From: Paracoccus sp. S1E-3
GTDB taxonomy: Bacteria > Pseudomonadota > Alphaproteobacteria > Rhodobacterales > Rhodobacteraceae
NCBI RefSeq assembly: GCF_013868135.1
Contig: NZ_JACEMU010000004.1
Location: 620,001 to 684,000, forward strand
Direction of reading: 5' to 3'
Length of the DNA stretch: 64,000 nt
Shown: one piece after another, positions 9,668 to 17,377 of the stretch
How positions within the stretch are numbered: position 1 is the stretch's first letter
How the letters are laid out: every line of letters starts with the position of its first letter
Program-made: the position numbers and the translations under genes
The notes under the pieces: model-generated
Databases searched by the model: none
Told to the model about the DNA's origin: nothing
Seen by the model: only the letters and a program-made list of their open reading frames with translations

Positions 9668-10051
9668 TCAGTCGCGCAGCAGGATCATCGGGCCCATCAC
9701 CCGGCCGCCGAGGATATGCAGGTGGAAGTGCGGCACCTCCTGCACGCCGTCATTGCCGGCATTGGTGATGGCGCGAAATCCGTTGCCGCCGTCACCGGTT
9801 GACAGGCCCTCGGCCTTGGCGACCTGCGCCACGACGCGCATGAAATCGACGATTTCTTCGGCCGAGGCGTTTTCGGCGAAATCGTCCATGGCCACGTATT
9901 TGCCCTTGGGGATCACCAGCACATGGCTGGGCGCCAGCGGACGGATGTCACGAAAGGCCAGCGTATATTCGGTTTCGGCGACGGTATTGTTGGGAATTTC
10001 GCCGCGCAGGATACGGGCGAAGATATTGCTGTCGTCATAGCTGTAGGCCAT
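9668..10051 (-). CDS. HIT family hydrolase
   Basis: A 127-residue Hint-branch HIT protein, which hydrolyses purine nucleoside phosphoramidates or related adenylylated compounds. The catalytic triad HFHLHILGG is intact near the C-terminus and the N-terminal SNIFARILRGEIP block is typical. The ATG at 10051 is preferred because AAGGAG lies six to seven bases before it; an earlier TTG reading would overlap the glycosyltransferase gene stop. It is the last gene of the minus-strand unit that begins with that glycosyltransferase. Confidence 0.9.
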   Translation of the reverse strand: MAYSYDDSNIFARILRGEIPNNTVAETEYTLAFRDIRPLAPSHVLVIPKGKYVAMDDFAENASAEEIVDFMRVVAQVAKAEGLSTGDGGNGFRAITNAGNDGVQEVPHFHLHILGGRVMGPMILLRD

Positions 10052-10071
10052 CGGGCTCTCCTTCGGACGGG

Positions 10072-11649
10072 TCAATCGGCAAACAGATGCGGGGTCGAGG
10101 CGATGCTGCGGGCGCGCTCCTCGTCGACCTCTAGGAAGCGGGCGAGCACGGCAGCATTGCGGACAGGCCCGGTCTTCTCGCTGATCTCGAAATACTGGTC
10201 GATATTGATGTCGCGCAGGCGCTCGGCCTCGTGTTCAAGATCGCTGCGCACGATCGGCAGCAGGCGCTCCACCACCTCGGGCGGGGTCGAGGGATTGGCC
10301 AGTCCGACCCGCCGGACATGGCCGCGCAGGTAATCGTCATCGAAACCGGTATCCAGAAACAGGATCCGGGTCTGGCCCTTGTCGCCGACGAAATCCTGCA
10401 CGAAATCCAGCGCCGAAGGATCGACGCAGATCACCAGCCGGTGATCCTCGAATTCATCCATCAGCAGCCGGATCAGCGCCCGCCGGTGCCGCTCGCGCTT
10501 GGCCACGGTCTTTTCGACCCCGCCCAGATCCGGCAGGCGGGCGTCGCGTTCGTTGAACAGGTAATCCACGGCGGGAATATCGGTGTGACGCCGTATCGCC
10601 TCGGTCAGGCGTTTGGCGACATGCCATTTCTTGGCGACGATGATGAAAAGCCGGCTCTCGCGGCCCAGCGACGCCTCGGTTTCCCAGAAACGGGGGGCGA
10701 AGCGGCGCCCGACCCGGCCGCGTCCGGTCAGAAAGCGGAACAGCGACTTCCCCTCGCCCGAAATGGCGAAGTTCAACCCCTGTGCCTGCCACAATGCGCC
10801 CAACCGCTCCTTCATCTCCAGCGCTTCGGGGCTGATCTTGCGGGCGAACAGATAGTTCTGGGCCAGCAGCATGTCGTAGTGGTCGTTGCAGAAGACCACC
10901 GGCATCCCGTAATCGGTGAAGATCAGACAGGTCAGCGTGCGCGAGCGGATCTCGGACCGGGGGACGACATGGCGCACGACGGTCTGGAAAAAGGTCTCGT
11001 CCGGGATCCAGGTGGTCGCGAAGAAGCGCAGCACGTCAGGGCGCTGCCTGCAGAAATCCAGCACTTTCTCGATGGTCAGCCGGCGCAGGCACCACCATTG
11101 GCTGCCGATCATCATTTCCAGATCCTCGGGGATCCGTCGCGTCAGGCCAAAACGCTTCTGCAGGTTGTAGCTGGCGTTGAAAAGCCGGGTCTGGCTGCGC
11201 TCATTGAACCAGTGCCGATAGATCAGCCGCTCCTCCTTCATCCCGGTCTTGATCCAGTCCGAGGAGAAGAAATCGAAACTTTCGATATAGTCGACATGCT
11301 CGGCATCCAGGAAGGCGCGGGCGAATTCCGCCGATTTGACCGGCATGCAATCGCCTGAAAGCATGTAGAAATGCGTGGCCGAAGGAAAGGCCGCCACCGC
11401 CGCGCGCACCGCATCGAGGGTCGCTGCGACCAGCGACCAGGCCCCCCAGCCACATTTGTGCCGGATGCCCGAAAAGGTAACATTGGAATTCGGCGCCAGC
11501 GCCGTGCGGATCTGGTCGAACTCGGCCCGCGGCGAACGGCCGTCGTAATGGATCGCCACATAATCGCCGACTGCGGTCAGCCGTTCGGCCTGGGCGATGA
11601 CCCCCTTGGGGTCCTTGTGGGCCAGCAGGATGAAAGCGATCTTGGCCAT
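10072..11649 (-). CDS. Core-2/I-branching (GT14-like) glycosyltransferase with DUF5928-type C-terminus
   Basis: A 525-residue protein. The first half resembles core-2/I-branching beta-1,6-N-acetylglucosaminyltransferases (GT14): MAKIAFILLAHKDP at the start, then CGWGAWSLVAATLDAV and HFYMLSGDCMPV. The second half is a separate Rhodobacteraceae-specific domain (DUF5927/DUF5928 type) with no known activity. No signal peptide is seen, so it is likely cytosolic or membrane-peripheral and builds a surface glycan. The ATG at 11649 follows GGAGCGTA; an earlier in-frame start would run into the promoter region shared with the divergent sulfotransferase gene. The pairing suggests synthesis and sulfation of one surface polysaccharide, which is inference. 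Confidence 0.75.
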   Translation of the reverse strand: MAKIAFILLAHKDPKGVIAQAERLTAVGDYVAIHYDGRSPRAEFDQIRTALAPNSNVTFSGIRHKCGWGAWSLVAATLDAVRAAVAAFPSATHFYMLSGDCMPVKSAEFARAFLDAEHVDYIESFDFFSSDWIKTGMKEERLIYRHWFNERSQTRLFNASYNLQKRFGLTRRIPEDLEMMIGSQWWCLRRLTIEKVLDFCRQRPDVLRFFATTWIPDETFFQTVVRHVVPRSEIRSRTLTCLIFTDYGMPVVFCNDHYDMLLAQNYLFARKISPEALEMKERLGALWQAQGLNFAISGEGKSLFRFLTGRGRVGRRFAPRFWETEASLGRESRLFIIVAKKWHVAKRLTEAIRRHTDIPAVDYLFNERDARLPDLGGVEKTVAKRERHRRALIRLLMDEFEDHRLVICVDPSALDFVQDFVGDKGQTRILFLDTGFDDDYLRGHVRRVGLANPSTPPEVVERLLPIVRSDLEHEAERLRDINIDQYFEISEKTGPVRNAAVLARFLEVDEERARSIASTPHLFAD

Positions 11650-11783
11650 TACGCTCCGTCGGGGGTTCAGTAACCGGGCTGCCAAACCGGTGCGAGGCGT
11701 TGTAATCGCTGCACTGATCTGCTTTTTGTCTGTAACGATTTTGGCAGGTGCCGCAACCCGGCGGCGGAACAAGAGGAAGAAGC

Positions 11784-12602
11784 ATGGGCTTTCCCGGAAC
11801 ATGGATGACCGAAAGCGAAAGCATGGTCTATCGGGTGGTGCCCAAATGTGCCTGCTCGACCATCGGGCAGATCATGTTCTATTCAGACCATGGCCGCTAT
11901 TTCGATGGCGACATCCATGACAGCAAGCAGGGCCTGCACAAATGGGCGCAGGACGAGAGCCAGCGCCCGATCGAGCAGGCCGTCCACGCCCGCAAGGGGG
12001 TGACCTTCACCTGCGTCCGCAATCCCTATGCGCGGATCCTGTCGTCCTTCTTCGACAAGATCGCCGGCATCCAGCGCAACGGCAAGCGTTACCGGGGCAA
12101 TCTGGTGCCACAGCTGATACAGAAATACGGCATCGAGGTCGGCAGCCCCGAGGACAATTTCGACTTCGACCAGATCAAATCTTTCCGGCGCTTTCTGCTG
12201 TTCGCGCGCGATACCATCCGCTGGCGGCGCCCGATGGAGGCGGACATCCACTGGTCGGCGATGTCGGGGCATATCTCGACCTTCATCGTGAATGGCGGGC
12301 GCTACGATCAGATCTTTTTCACCGAGAAGTTCGACGATGGCATGAAAAAGGTGTTGGAGGCCGCCGTGACGCCGGTCACGGTGGATGTGACCGATGTGCC
12401 GCGCTTCAACGAATCGGAAGGGCATGGGCCCAAGCGGGCCCACAAGGTCAGCGAATATTTCGACGACCTGTCGCGGCATCTGATCTGGGAAATCTACAAG
12501 AAGGATTTCCAGCTGTTCAAATATGACTTCGACAATCCGGACAACAAGTTCCCGCTGGCCGAGGTCGATCTGGACGAGGTTCACGCCAAGCTGGGCCGCT
12601 GA
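11784..12602 (+). CDS. sulfotransferase family protein
   Basis: A 272-residue protein of the sulfotransferase-2 (carbohydrate sulfotransferase) group, which moves sulfate from PAPS to a sugar. The 5'-phosphosulfate loop is seen as RVVPKCACSTIG and the 3'-phosphate loop as CVRNPYARILSSF. No signal peptide or membrane helix is evident. The ATG at 11784 lies after GAGGAAGAAGC and is preferred to an in-frame ATG at 11748. It is divergent from the GT14-like gene across a 134-base shared promoter region. A perfect 7-bp hairpin follows the stop at 12601-12617 but has no T-run. Confidence 0.8.
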   Translation: MGFPGTWMTESESMVYRVVPKCACSTIGQIMFYSDHGRYFDGDIHDSKQGLHKWAQDESQRPIEQAVHARKGVTFTCVRNPYARILSSFFDKIAGIQRNGKRYRGNLVPQLIQKYGIEVGSPEDNFDFDQIKSFRRFLLFARDTIRWRRPMEADIHWSAMSGHISTFIVNGGRYDQIFFTEKFDDGMKKVLEAAVTPVTVDVTDVPRFNESEGHGPKRAHKVSEYFDDLSRHLIWEIYKKDFQLFKYDFDNPDNKFPLAEVDLDEVHAKLGR

Positions 12603-12665
12603 GGGGCGCTGCCCCTCGCGCCTGACGGCGCTCACCCCGGGATATTCGGGCCAGAGTGAAAGCCG

Positions 12666-14630
12666 TCACCCGCCATGCGCGGCGGCCAGATTGGCGTCGC
12701 TGAGCAGGCGGCGGTATTTCTGCGCCTGTCGCAGCACCTGATCGAACCGGGTGATGCCCTTGGCTTCGAGCGCGGGCAGCATGCGCAGATAGGCCTGGGC
12801 GGTTGCCTCGGCATCGCCCATGGCGGTATGGCGCAGCTGTTCGGGGATGGTGATGCCCAGCCGCGCGCAGATCGCGTCGAGGCTGTGGCGCGCGCCCTGC
12901 CCCCAGATCATCGCCGACAGCAGCACCGTATCCATCACCCGATTGGGAAAATGCAGCCCCGTTTGGCCTTCGGCCGCGCGCAGCAGCCCCATGTCGAAGG
13001 GGGCGTTATGGGCGATCAGGACCGCGCCTTCGGCGAAATGGTGAAAGCCGCGCAGGGCGGTCGTGACATCGGGCGCGTCGGCAACCATCGCGTCGGTGAT
13101 GCGGTGAATCGCCGTCGAGGTGGGCGGGATGGCCATCCCCGGATGGACCAGCGTGTCGAACTGTTCGCCCGTCAGCCGGCCGCCGGCGATGCGCAGGCCG
13201 GCGATCTGGACGATCCGGTCCGACAGCGCGAGGCCCGTGGTCTCGGTGTCGAACACCACGCAGGTCAGCGCCGAGAGCGGCCGCAGGTCGGGCGCGCCGT
13301 GCCCGGCAAGCGCGAAGTCATAGGTGACCGAAGGCCGCGCCTCGCGCGCGATGGCGGAAACACGCAGCGGCAGCACCAGCCGCGCGGTCGCGGGATCGGC
13401 GGGATCGGTTTCGGCCCAGATGCTCGTGCCGTGGGCGGCAAGGATGTCTGCGCCGGCAAGTTCGGGGTGATCGGGGTCGGGGGCGTCCTGCAGCCAGCGG
13501 TCGAGGGCGTCCATCGGCAGCGCCGCGCCGGTCCAGCTCAGCCGCAGGACCGCTTCGGGGCCTTCGGCCGATATCTCGGCGGTGGGGGGACGGCCGCTGT
13601 CCTGCAGCCGCTGGCCCAGCTGGGCCAGCAGGCCGCCGATCTGCCAGCCATCCGCGGCCAGCGTGATCGGGGCGACCTCGCCCAGCGGCAGACCGAGGCC
13701 ACGGGCCAGTTCCTCGGCGGCCACGCCGCGCTGCTTCGGGGGGCCGGGATCGAGCGCCGCATCGAGGTCGCGCAAGGCGCTCGCGAGGCCGCGCCCCTCC
13801 TGTCGGATCACCTCGGTCAGCGCCGGCGGCAGCGGGCCGGCGAGATCGTCCAGCAGGGGCGTCAATGCGGCGGCATGACGGCGCAGGTTTTCCAGCGCGG
13901 CGCGGGGAGGAACCGGTTCGCGCCTGGCCGGGCGCAGAATCAGCACGGCGCCGCCGCCCTCCTCGGTCATGGGGCGCAGCCTGCCGGTAAGCCTTGCGCC
14001 ATCCATGCCCCGCAGCGCCAGATCGGTGGCGGTGGCGCCCGCCGCGATCCGCGCCTGCGCGGCCGCAAGGCCGCCGCCTTGCAGGAAGGACGCCAGATCG
14101 CGATCCAGCGCCAGTCCGGGCAACAGCTGCGCCGCCGCGGCGTTGTAGAACAGCACCCGCCCCTCTCCGTCCGTCAGCACCGCCCCCGCGCCAATATCCG
14201 AAAGGATGCTTTCCAGCATCGAGGTCTCATGCGCCAATACCTCGGCATGGGCCTCGATCGCCTGGTCGAGATCGGCCCGCGCGCGGGCGCGGTCGACGGC
14301 GGCGCGGGTCGCCGGGGCGAGGTCGGCAAGGTAGCGGCCCTCGGCAGCATCGGGGGCGGCGCCGGTCAGCAGATGGCCTGCAAGCGTCTCGATCGGGCGG
14401 GCGACATGGGCGTCGAACAGATACCAGACCAGGGCTGTCAGGCCGGTGGCGGAAAAGCCCGCAATCAGCGCCAGCAGGGCCAGCGGGTCCGTCAGGCTGG
14501 CGCCATCCGCGCCCGCGTCAAGCAGCATCATCCGGGCCGTGACGATGCCCGCCCCGATGGCCGTCAGCAGCCCGGCGGCGAGGGCCGCGAAGATCAGGAA
14601 GATCCGCAGGCGCAGGGACAGGTGCGACAT
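12666..14630 (-). CDS. membrane sensor (pseudo-histidine kinase) fused to DEDDh 3'-5' exonuclease
   Basis: A 654-residue fusion. Two membrane helices (about 8-33 and 49-72) are followed by a HAMP-like segment, a PAS-like domain (about 137-235), a DHp-like helix pair (about 245-292) and a region at about 320-425 that keeps the outline of a kinase ATPase domain (ILAAHGTSIWAE, ARLVLPL) but lacks a recognisable H-box, N-box Asn and DxGxG. The last 200 residues are a complete DnaQ-type exonuclease: Asp461 and Glu463 in DTETTG, Asp546 in HNAPFD, His601 and Asp606. The ATG overlaps the TAA of the response-regulator gene (TAATG). Exonucleases of this group occur near DUF294/symporter genes in other bacteria. 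What a membrane-bound exonuclease does here is unknown; nucleotide or RNA cleavage in response to a carboxylate signal is one idea. Confidence 0.8.
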   Translation of the reverse strand: MSHLSLRLRIFLIFAALAAGLLTAIGAGIVTARMMLLDAGADGASLTDPLALLALIAGFSATGLTALVWYLFDAHVARPIETLAGHLLTGAAPDAAEGRYLADLAPATRAAVDRARARADLDQAIEAHAEVLAHETSMLESILSDIGAGAVLTDGEGRVLFYNAAAAQLLPGLALDRDLASFLQGGGLAAAQARIAAGATATDLALRGMDGARLTGRLRPMTEEGGGAVLILRPARREPVPPRAALENLRRHAAALTPLLDDLAGPLPPALTEVIRQEGRGLASALRDLDAALDPGPPKQRGVAAEELARGLGLPLGEVAPITLAADGWQIGGLLAQLGQRLQDSGRPPTAEISAEGPEAVLRLSWTGAALPMDALDRWLQDAPDPDHPELAGADILAAHGTSIWAETDPADPATARLVLPLRVSAIAREARPSVTYDFALAGHGAPDLRPLSALTCVVFDTETTGLALSDRIVQIAGLRIAGGRLTGEQFDTLVHPGMAIPPTSTAIHRITDAMVADAPDVTTALRGFHHFAEGAVLIAHNAPFDMGLLRAAEGQTGLHFPNRVMDTVLLSAMIWGQGARHSLDAICARLGITIPEQLRHTAMGDAEATAQAYLRMLPALEAKGITRFDQVLRQAQKYRRLLSDANLAAAHGG

Positions 14631-15001
14631 TACCGCCGCCCCGCCAGCACGCGGGCCATTTCGGCGCGCAATTCGGCCAGTTCGAACGGTTTGGCGATGA
14701 ATCCATCGGCGCCGAGCGCCAGCCCCTTGCGCCGCTCGGTCACCGAGCCGCGCGCGGTCATCATCAGCACCCGCACATCGTCGAGGCTGGGGTCGGCGCG
14801 CAGATCCTGCACGATCTGATAGCCCGAAACCTCGGGCAGCATCACATCCAGCAGCACCAGGTCGGGACGGCTGGCGCGCAGCGCCTCGATGGCACCGGCG
14901 CCGGTGGCCAGACGGCTGTGGTGATGACCGTCGCGCGTCAGCAGAAAGTCGAGCGCGACGGCGATGTTATCCTCGTCCTCAATCACCATGACGCGCGCCA
15001 T
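14630..15001 (-). CDS. single-domain response regulator
   Basis: A 123-residue receiver without an output domain. The acidic pocket (EDED at 8-11), phosphoacceptor Asp52 (LLDVMLP), Thr82 and Lys104 (KPF) are all present, so it should be phosphorylatable. It begins one base after the stop of the small membrane protein gene and its stop overlaps the start of the sensor-exonuclease gene, so the three are made together. The partner kinase is not obvious, because the adjacent sensor lacks normal kinase motifs. Confidence 0.85.
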   Translation of the reverse strand: MARVMVIEDEDNIAVALDFLLTRDGHHHSRLATGAGAIEALRASRPDLVLLDVMLPEVSGYQIVQDLRADPSLDDVRVLMMTARGSVTERRKGLALGADGFIAKPFELAELRAEMARVLAGRR

Positions 15002-15002
15002 C

Positions 15003-15506
15003 TCAGCCCCCTGAACAGACGGCCGCGAAGACGGGATCGCCAATCGGGGCCGGATACCAGGCAGTGTCTGGCGCGCGCATCCGGCGGCCGCCACAATCGA
15101 CCCCCTGCTCGACCGTCACGCTGCGCTTCCAGCGCTCCACCAGCATGACCTGAGCAATCTGCGCGCCTTCGGCGCCGGCCGTCAGCGCCTGCGGGTCCAG
15201 CAGCGCCAGCCGGGTTGTCGGGGGCGCGAGATAGGTCCATGGCCGCAGCGGGCTGCGCGACTGACCTTCGGCAAGGACGGCCACGCGGTCGGGCAGTTGC
15301 GCCTTCACCCGCGCGGCCCAGCTGTATTCGTTCCAGGTGGCGAAGGCGATCATCGCCAAACCGATCCCCGCCGGCAGCAGCCAGCGCGGCAGCCCCCATC
15401 CCGCGGCGCGGACCGCATGCATCACGGCATAGAGCAACGCCGCTGCCCCGCCGCCGACCGCCAGCGTGCCCAGAAGATCGCCGCCAATTCCGCTCGCCTC
15501 ACCCAT
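15003..15506 (-). CDS. small membrane protein of unknown family
   Basis: I do not recognise a named family. The 167-residue product has two hydrophobic helices (about 10-30 and 42-60) and a soluble C-terminal part of about 105 residues with Cys in CGGRR and a second Cys four residues from the end (VCSGG), which could form a disulfide if periplasmic. The ATG at 15506 has GGAG seven bases upstream and shares a base with the TGA of the DUF294 gene (TGATG). Its fixed place between the DUF294 regulator and the response regulator suggests a job in the same signalling unit. Confidence 0.65.
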   Translation of the reverse strand: MGEASGIGGDLLGTLAVGGGAAALLYAVMHAVRAAGWGLPRWLLPAGIGLAMIAFATWNEYSWAARVKAQLPDRVAVLAEGQSRSPLRPWTYLAPPTTRLALLDPQALTAGAEGAQIAQVMLVERWKRSVTVEQGVDCGGRRMRAPDTAWYPAPIGDPVFAAVCSGG

Positions 15507-17320
15507 CACAAAACTCCTCTGCCCTGCCCGAGGGCCGATTGCATCACGCGCACCACGACGAAGGCGTCGAGCAAATGGCTGCGTTCGATATCCGCAAGAT
15601 CCGCCGGCGCCAGAAAATTGTCGGGCTTACGCCCGGCACGGACCAGATGCGCCTGATTTTGCAGCCGCATCGTCTGGATAAGGTCATAGGCCGCGATCAG
15701 GTCACGCGCGCCATTGCCGGAAATCACCCCCGCCGCCTCGGCCGCTTCCAGCCTTGCGCGGGTATTGACCGGCATCAGCCGCCCCTTCAGCGCATAGACG
15801 CGGGCCAGATCGGCCACCGGCACGACGCCGTTCATCTTCATGTCGATATGACCCTGATGCTGGCCCGAGCGGATGGTGGCGAAGCCCCGGATCAACCCCA
15901 GGGGGGGCTGATGCTTCAGCGAGTTCGAGATCATATGCGCCACGAAGATCGAGTTCTGCGCGGCCATTGCCAGCGTTTCGGCCTGCAGGCCCACCAGCAG
16001 CGCGGCATCGCCGCCGATCGCGCGCAGATCGAACATGACCGAGGCCAGCATCTGCGCCTCGGGGCTGGGATGGGTGATCCAGTGCTCGAAATAATTGCGC
16101 CAGACGCGGCGGGGCTGCCGCCAGCGCGGATTGGTCGCCATCATGTCGCCGGGGCAATAGACATAGCCGCAGGCATTCAGCCCGTCGCAGACGAAGCGCG
16201 CCAGTTCCGCGAACCACGGATCTCCGGGGTCGGCATCATCGGCGAGGATCATCACATTGTCCTGATCGCTGATGCCGGTCTGTTCCTGCCGCCCCTGACT
16301 GCCGCAGGCCGCCCACAACCAGGCGGCAGGCGCGGGCCCAAGCCGCGCCTGACCGAGCGTCAGCAGCCGGCGCGTGACGACATCGGTGATGTCGGTGATA
16401 AGGCGGGTCACGACCTCGTGCCGCTGATGGGCGGCGACAAGGCTGACCAGCAGATCCGGGACGCGCGCGGTGACAGCGGCCATCTGGGCCACCGTTTCGG
16501 CCCCGGCGATGTCATCGATCAGCACCGAGGTCGAAATGGACTGCACCCGCGTCAGATCGGTCTGGGTAATCATGCCGATCAGCCGCCCGTGGTCGACCAC
16601 CGGCAGATGCCCGATGCGGCGCTCGATCATCGCGTGCAGCACATCCAGACCAAGCGCATCCGGCGGCAGGGTGATCGGATCGGGCGTCATGATGGTCGAG
16701 ACAGGGGCCGAAGTGTCGGCCTCCTCGGCCACGACACGGTTGGAGATGTCGCGAATGGTGACCAGCCCCAGCAGCCGCCCATCCGACCGCGTGATCCCCA
16801 GCGACGAGACCTGCGCCGCGCGCATCATCCGCGCGGCCTCGGCGATGGGTGTGTCGGGGCCGGTGGTGACGGGGGCGCGGGTCAGGATCTCGGCGACCTT
16901 GAGGGTGGCGAAATCGGGGCCGCTGCGGTGCGGACGCTCGCGCCGCCCCCGGTCGAAGAAGCGCGCAAAGGCGGGGCTTTCCGCCATCAGGCGGTGAAAC
17001 TCGGCCACTGGCAGCATCAGCACCGCCCCCGCCCGCGCCATCCGCGCCGTGGTGACCGCCCGGCCATCCGCCATCAGACCGCGTTTGCCAAAGCTGTTGC
17101 CGCGTTCCAGCACCGACACCAGCACGCCGTTCCGATCGGTGATTTCCACCGCGCCGGTTTCGACCAGATACAGCCCGTCAAGTTTCTGCCCGAGAGCATA
17201 GACGATCTGGCCCTCGGCCAGATCGCTGCGGGTGAAGGAACGGGCCACGCGGGCCCGCTCGTCCTCCGGCAGCGAGTCGTAGGGATGCAGGGTGGAAATG
17301 AGGGTGGTGGTCGCGTCCAT
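15506..17320 (-). CDS. cNMP-binding / CBS pair / DUF294 nucleotidyltransferase-like regulator
   Basis: A 604-residue cytosolic regulator. Domains in order: cyclic-nucleotide-binding-like (about 10-125), two CBS repeats (about 140-265, adenosine-ligand sensors), a DUF294 nucleotidyltransferase-like domain with the GlnD-type motif GSQGRQEQTGISDQDN (Gly340-Ser341, Asp352, Asp354) and the DUF294 C-terminal helical domain (about 470-600). The nucleotidyltransferase residues are intact, so it may transfer AMP or UMP to a protein. It lies directly after the DUF4212/symporter pair, a common arrangement in Proteobacteria, and probably tunes that transporter or acetate activation to energy state. Confidence 0.85.
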   Translation of the reverse strand: MDATTTLISTLHPYDSLPEDERARVARSFTRSDLAEGQIVYALGQKLDGLYLVETGAVEITDRNGVLVSVLERGNSFGKRGLMADGRAVTTARMARAGAVLMLPVAEFHRLMAESPAFARFFDRGRRERPHRSGPDFATLKVAEILTRAPVTTGPDTPIAEAARMMRAAQVSSLGITRSDGRLLGLVTIRDISNRVVAEEADTSAPVSTIMTPDPITLPPDALGLDVLHAMIERRIGHLPVVDHGRLIGMITQTDLTRVQSISTSVLIDDIAGAETVAQMAAVTARVPDLLVSLVAAHQRHEVVTRLITDITDVVTRRLLTLGQARLGPAPAAWLWAACGSQGRQEQTGISDQDNVMILADDADPGDPWFAELARFVCDGLNACGYVYCPGDMMATNPRWRQPRRVWRNYFEHWITHPSPEAQMLASVMFDLRAIGGDAALLVGLQAETLAMAAQNSIFVAHMISNSLKHQPPLGLIRGFATIRSGQHQGHIDMKMNGVVPVADLARVYALKGRLMPVNTRARLEAAEAAGVISGNGARDLIAAYDLIQTMRLQNQAHLVRAGRKPDNFLAPADLADIERSHLLDAFVVVRVMQSALGQGRGVL

Positions 17321-17340
17321 ATCCGTTCCTTGGGTGATGT

Positions 17341-17367
17341 CGCGCCCCCGGTCTGTCCGGGGGCGCG
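17341..17367 (-). repeat. GC-rich hairpin between symporter and DUF294 genes
   Basis: Perfect 11-bp arms CGCGCCCCCGG and CCGGGGGCGCG around TCTGT lie in the 57-base gap between the symporter stop and the DUF294 start. There is no T-run on either side. It may stabilise the symporter message or cause partial termination so that the regulator is made in lower amounts. Confidence 0.6.
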
Positions 17368-17377
17368 GACCTTCGCG

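Noticed and set aside
12675..14819. 714-codon open frame on the plus strand
   Set aside because: Antisense of the sensor-exonuclease gene; composition typical of a shadow frame.
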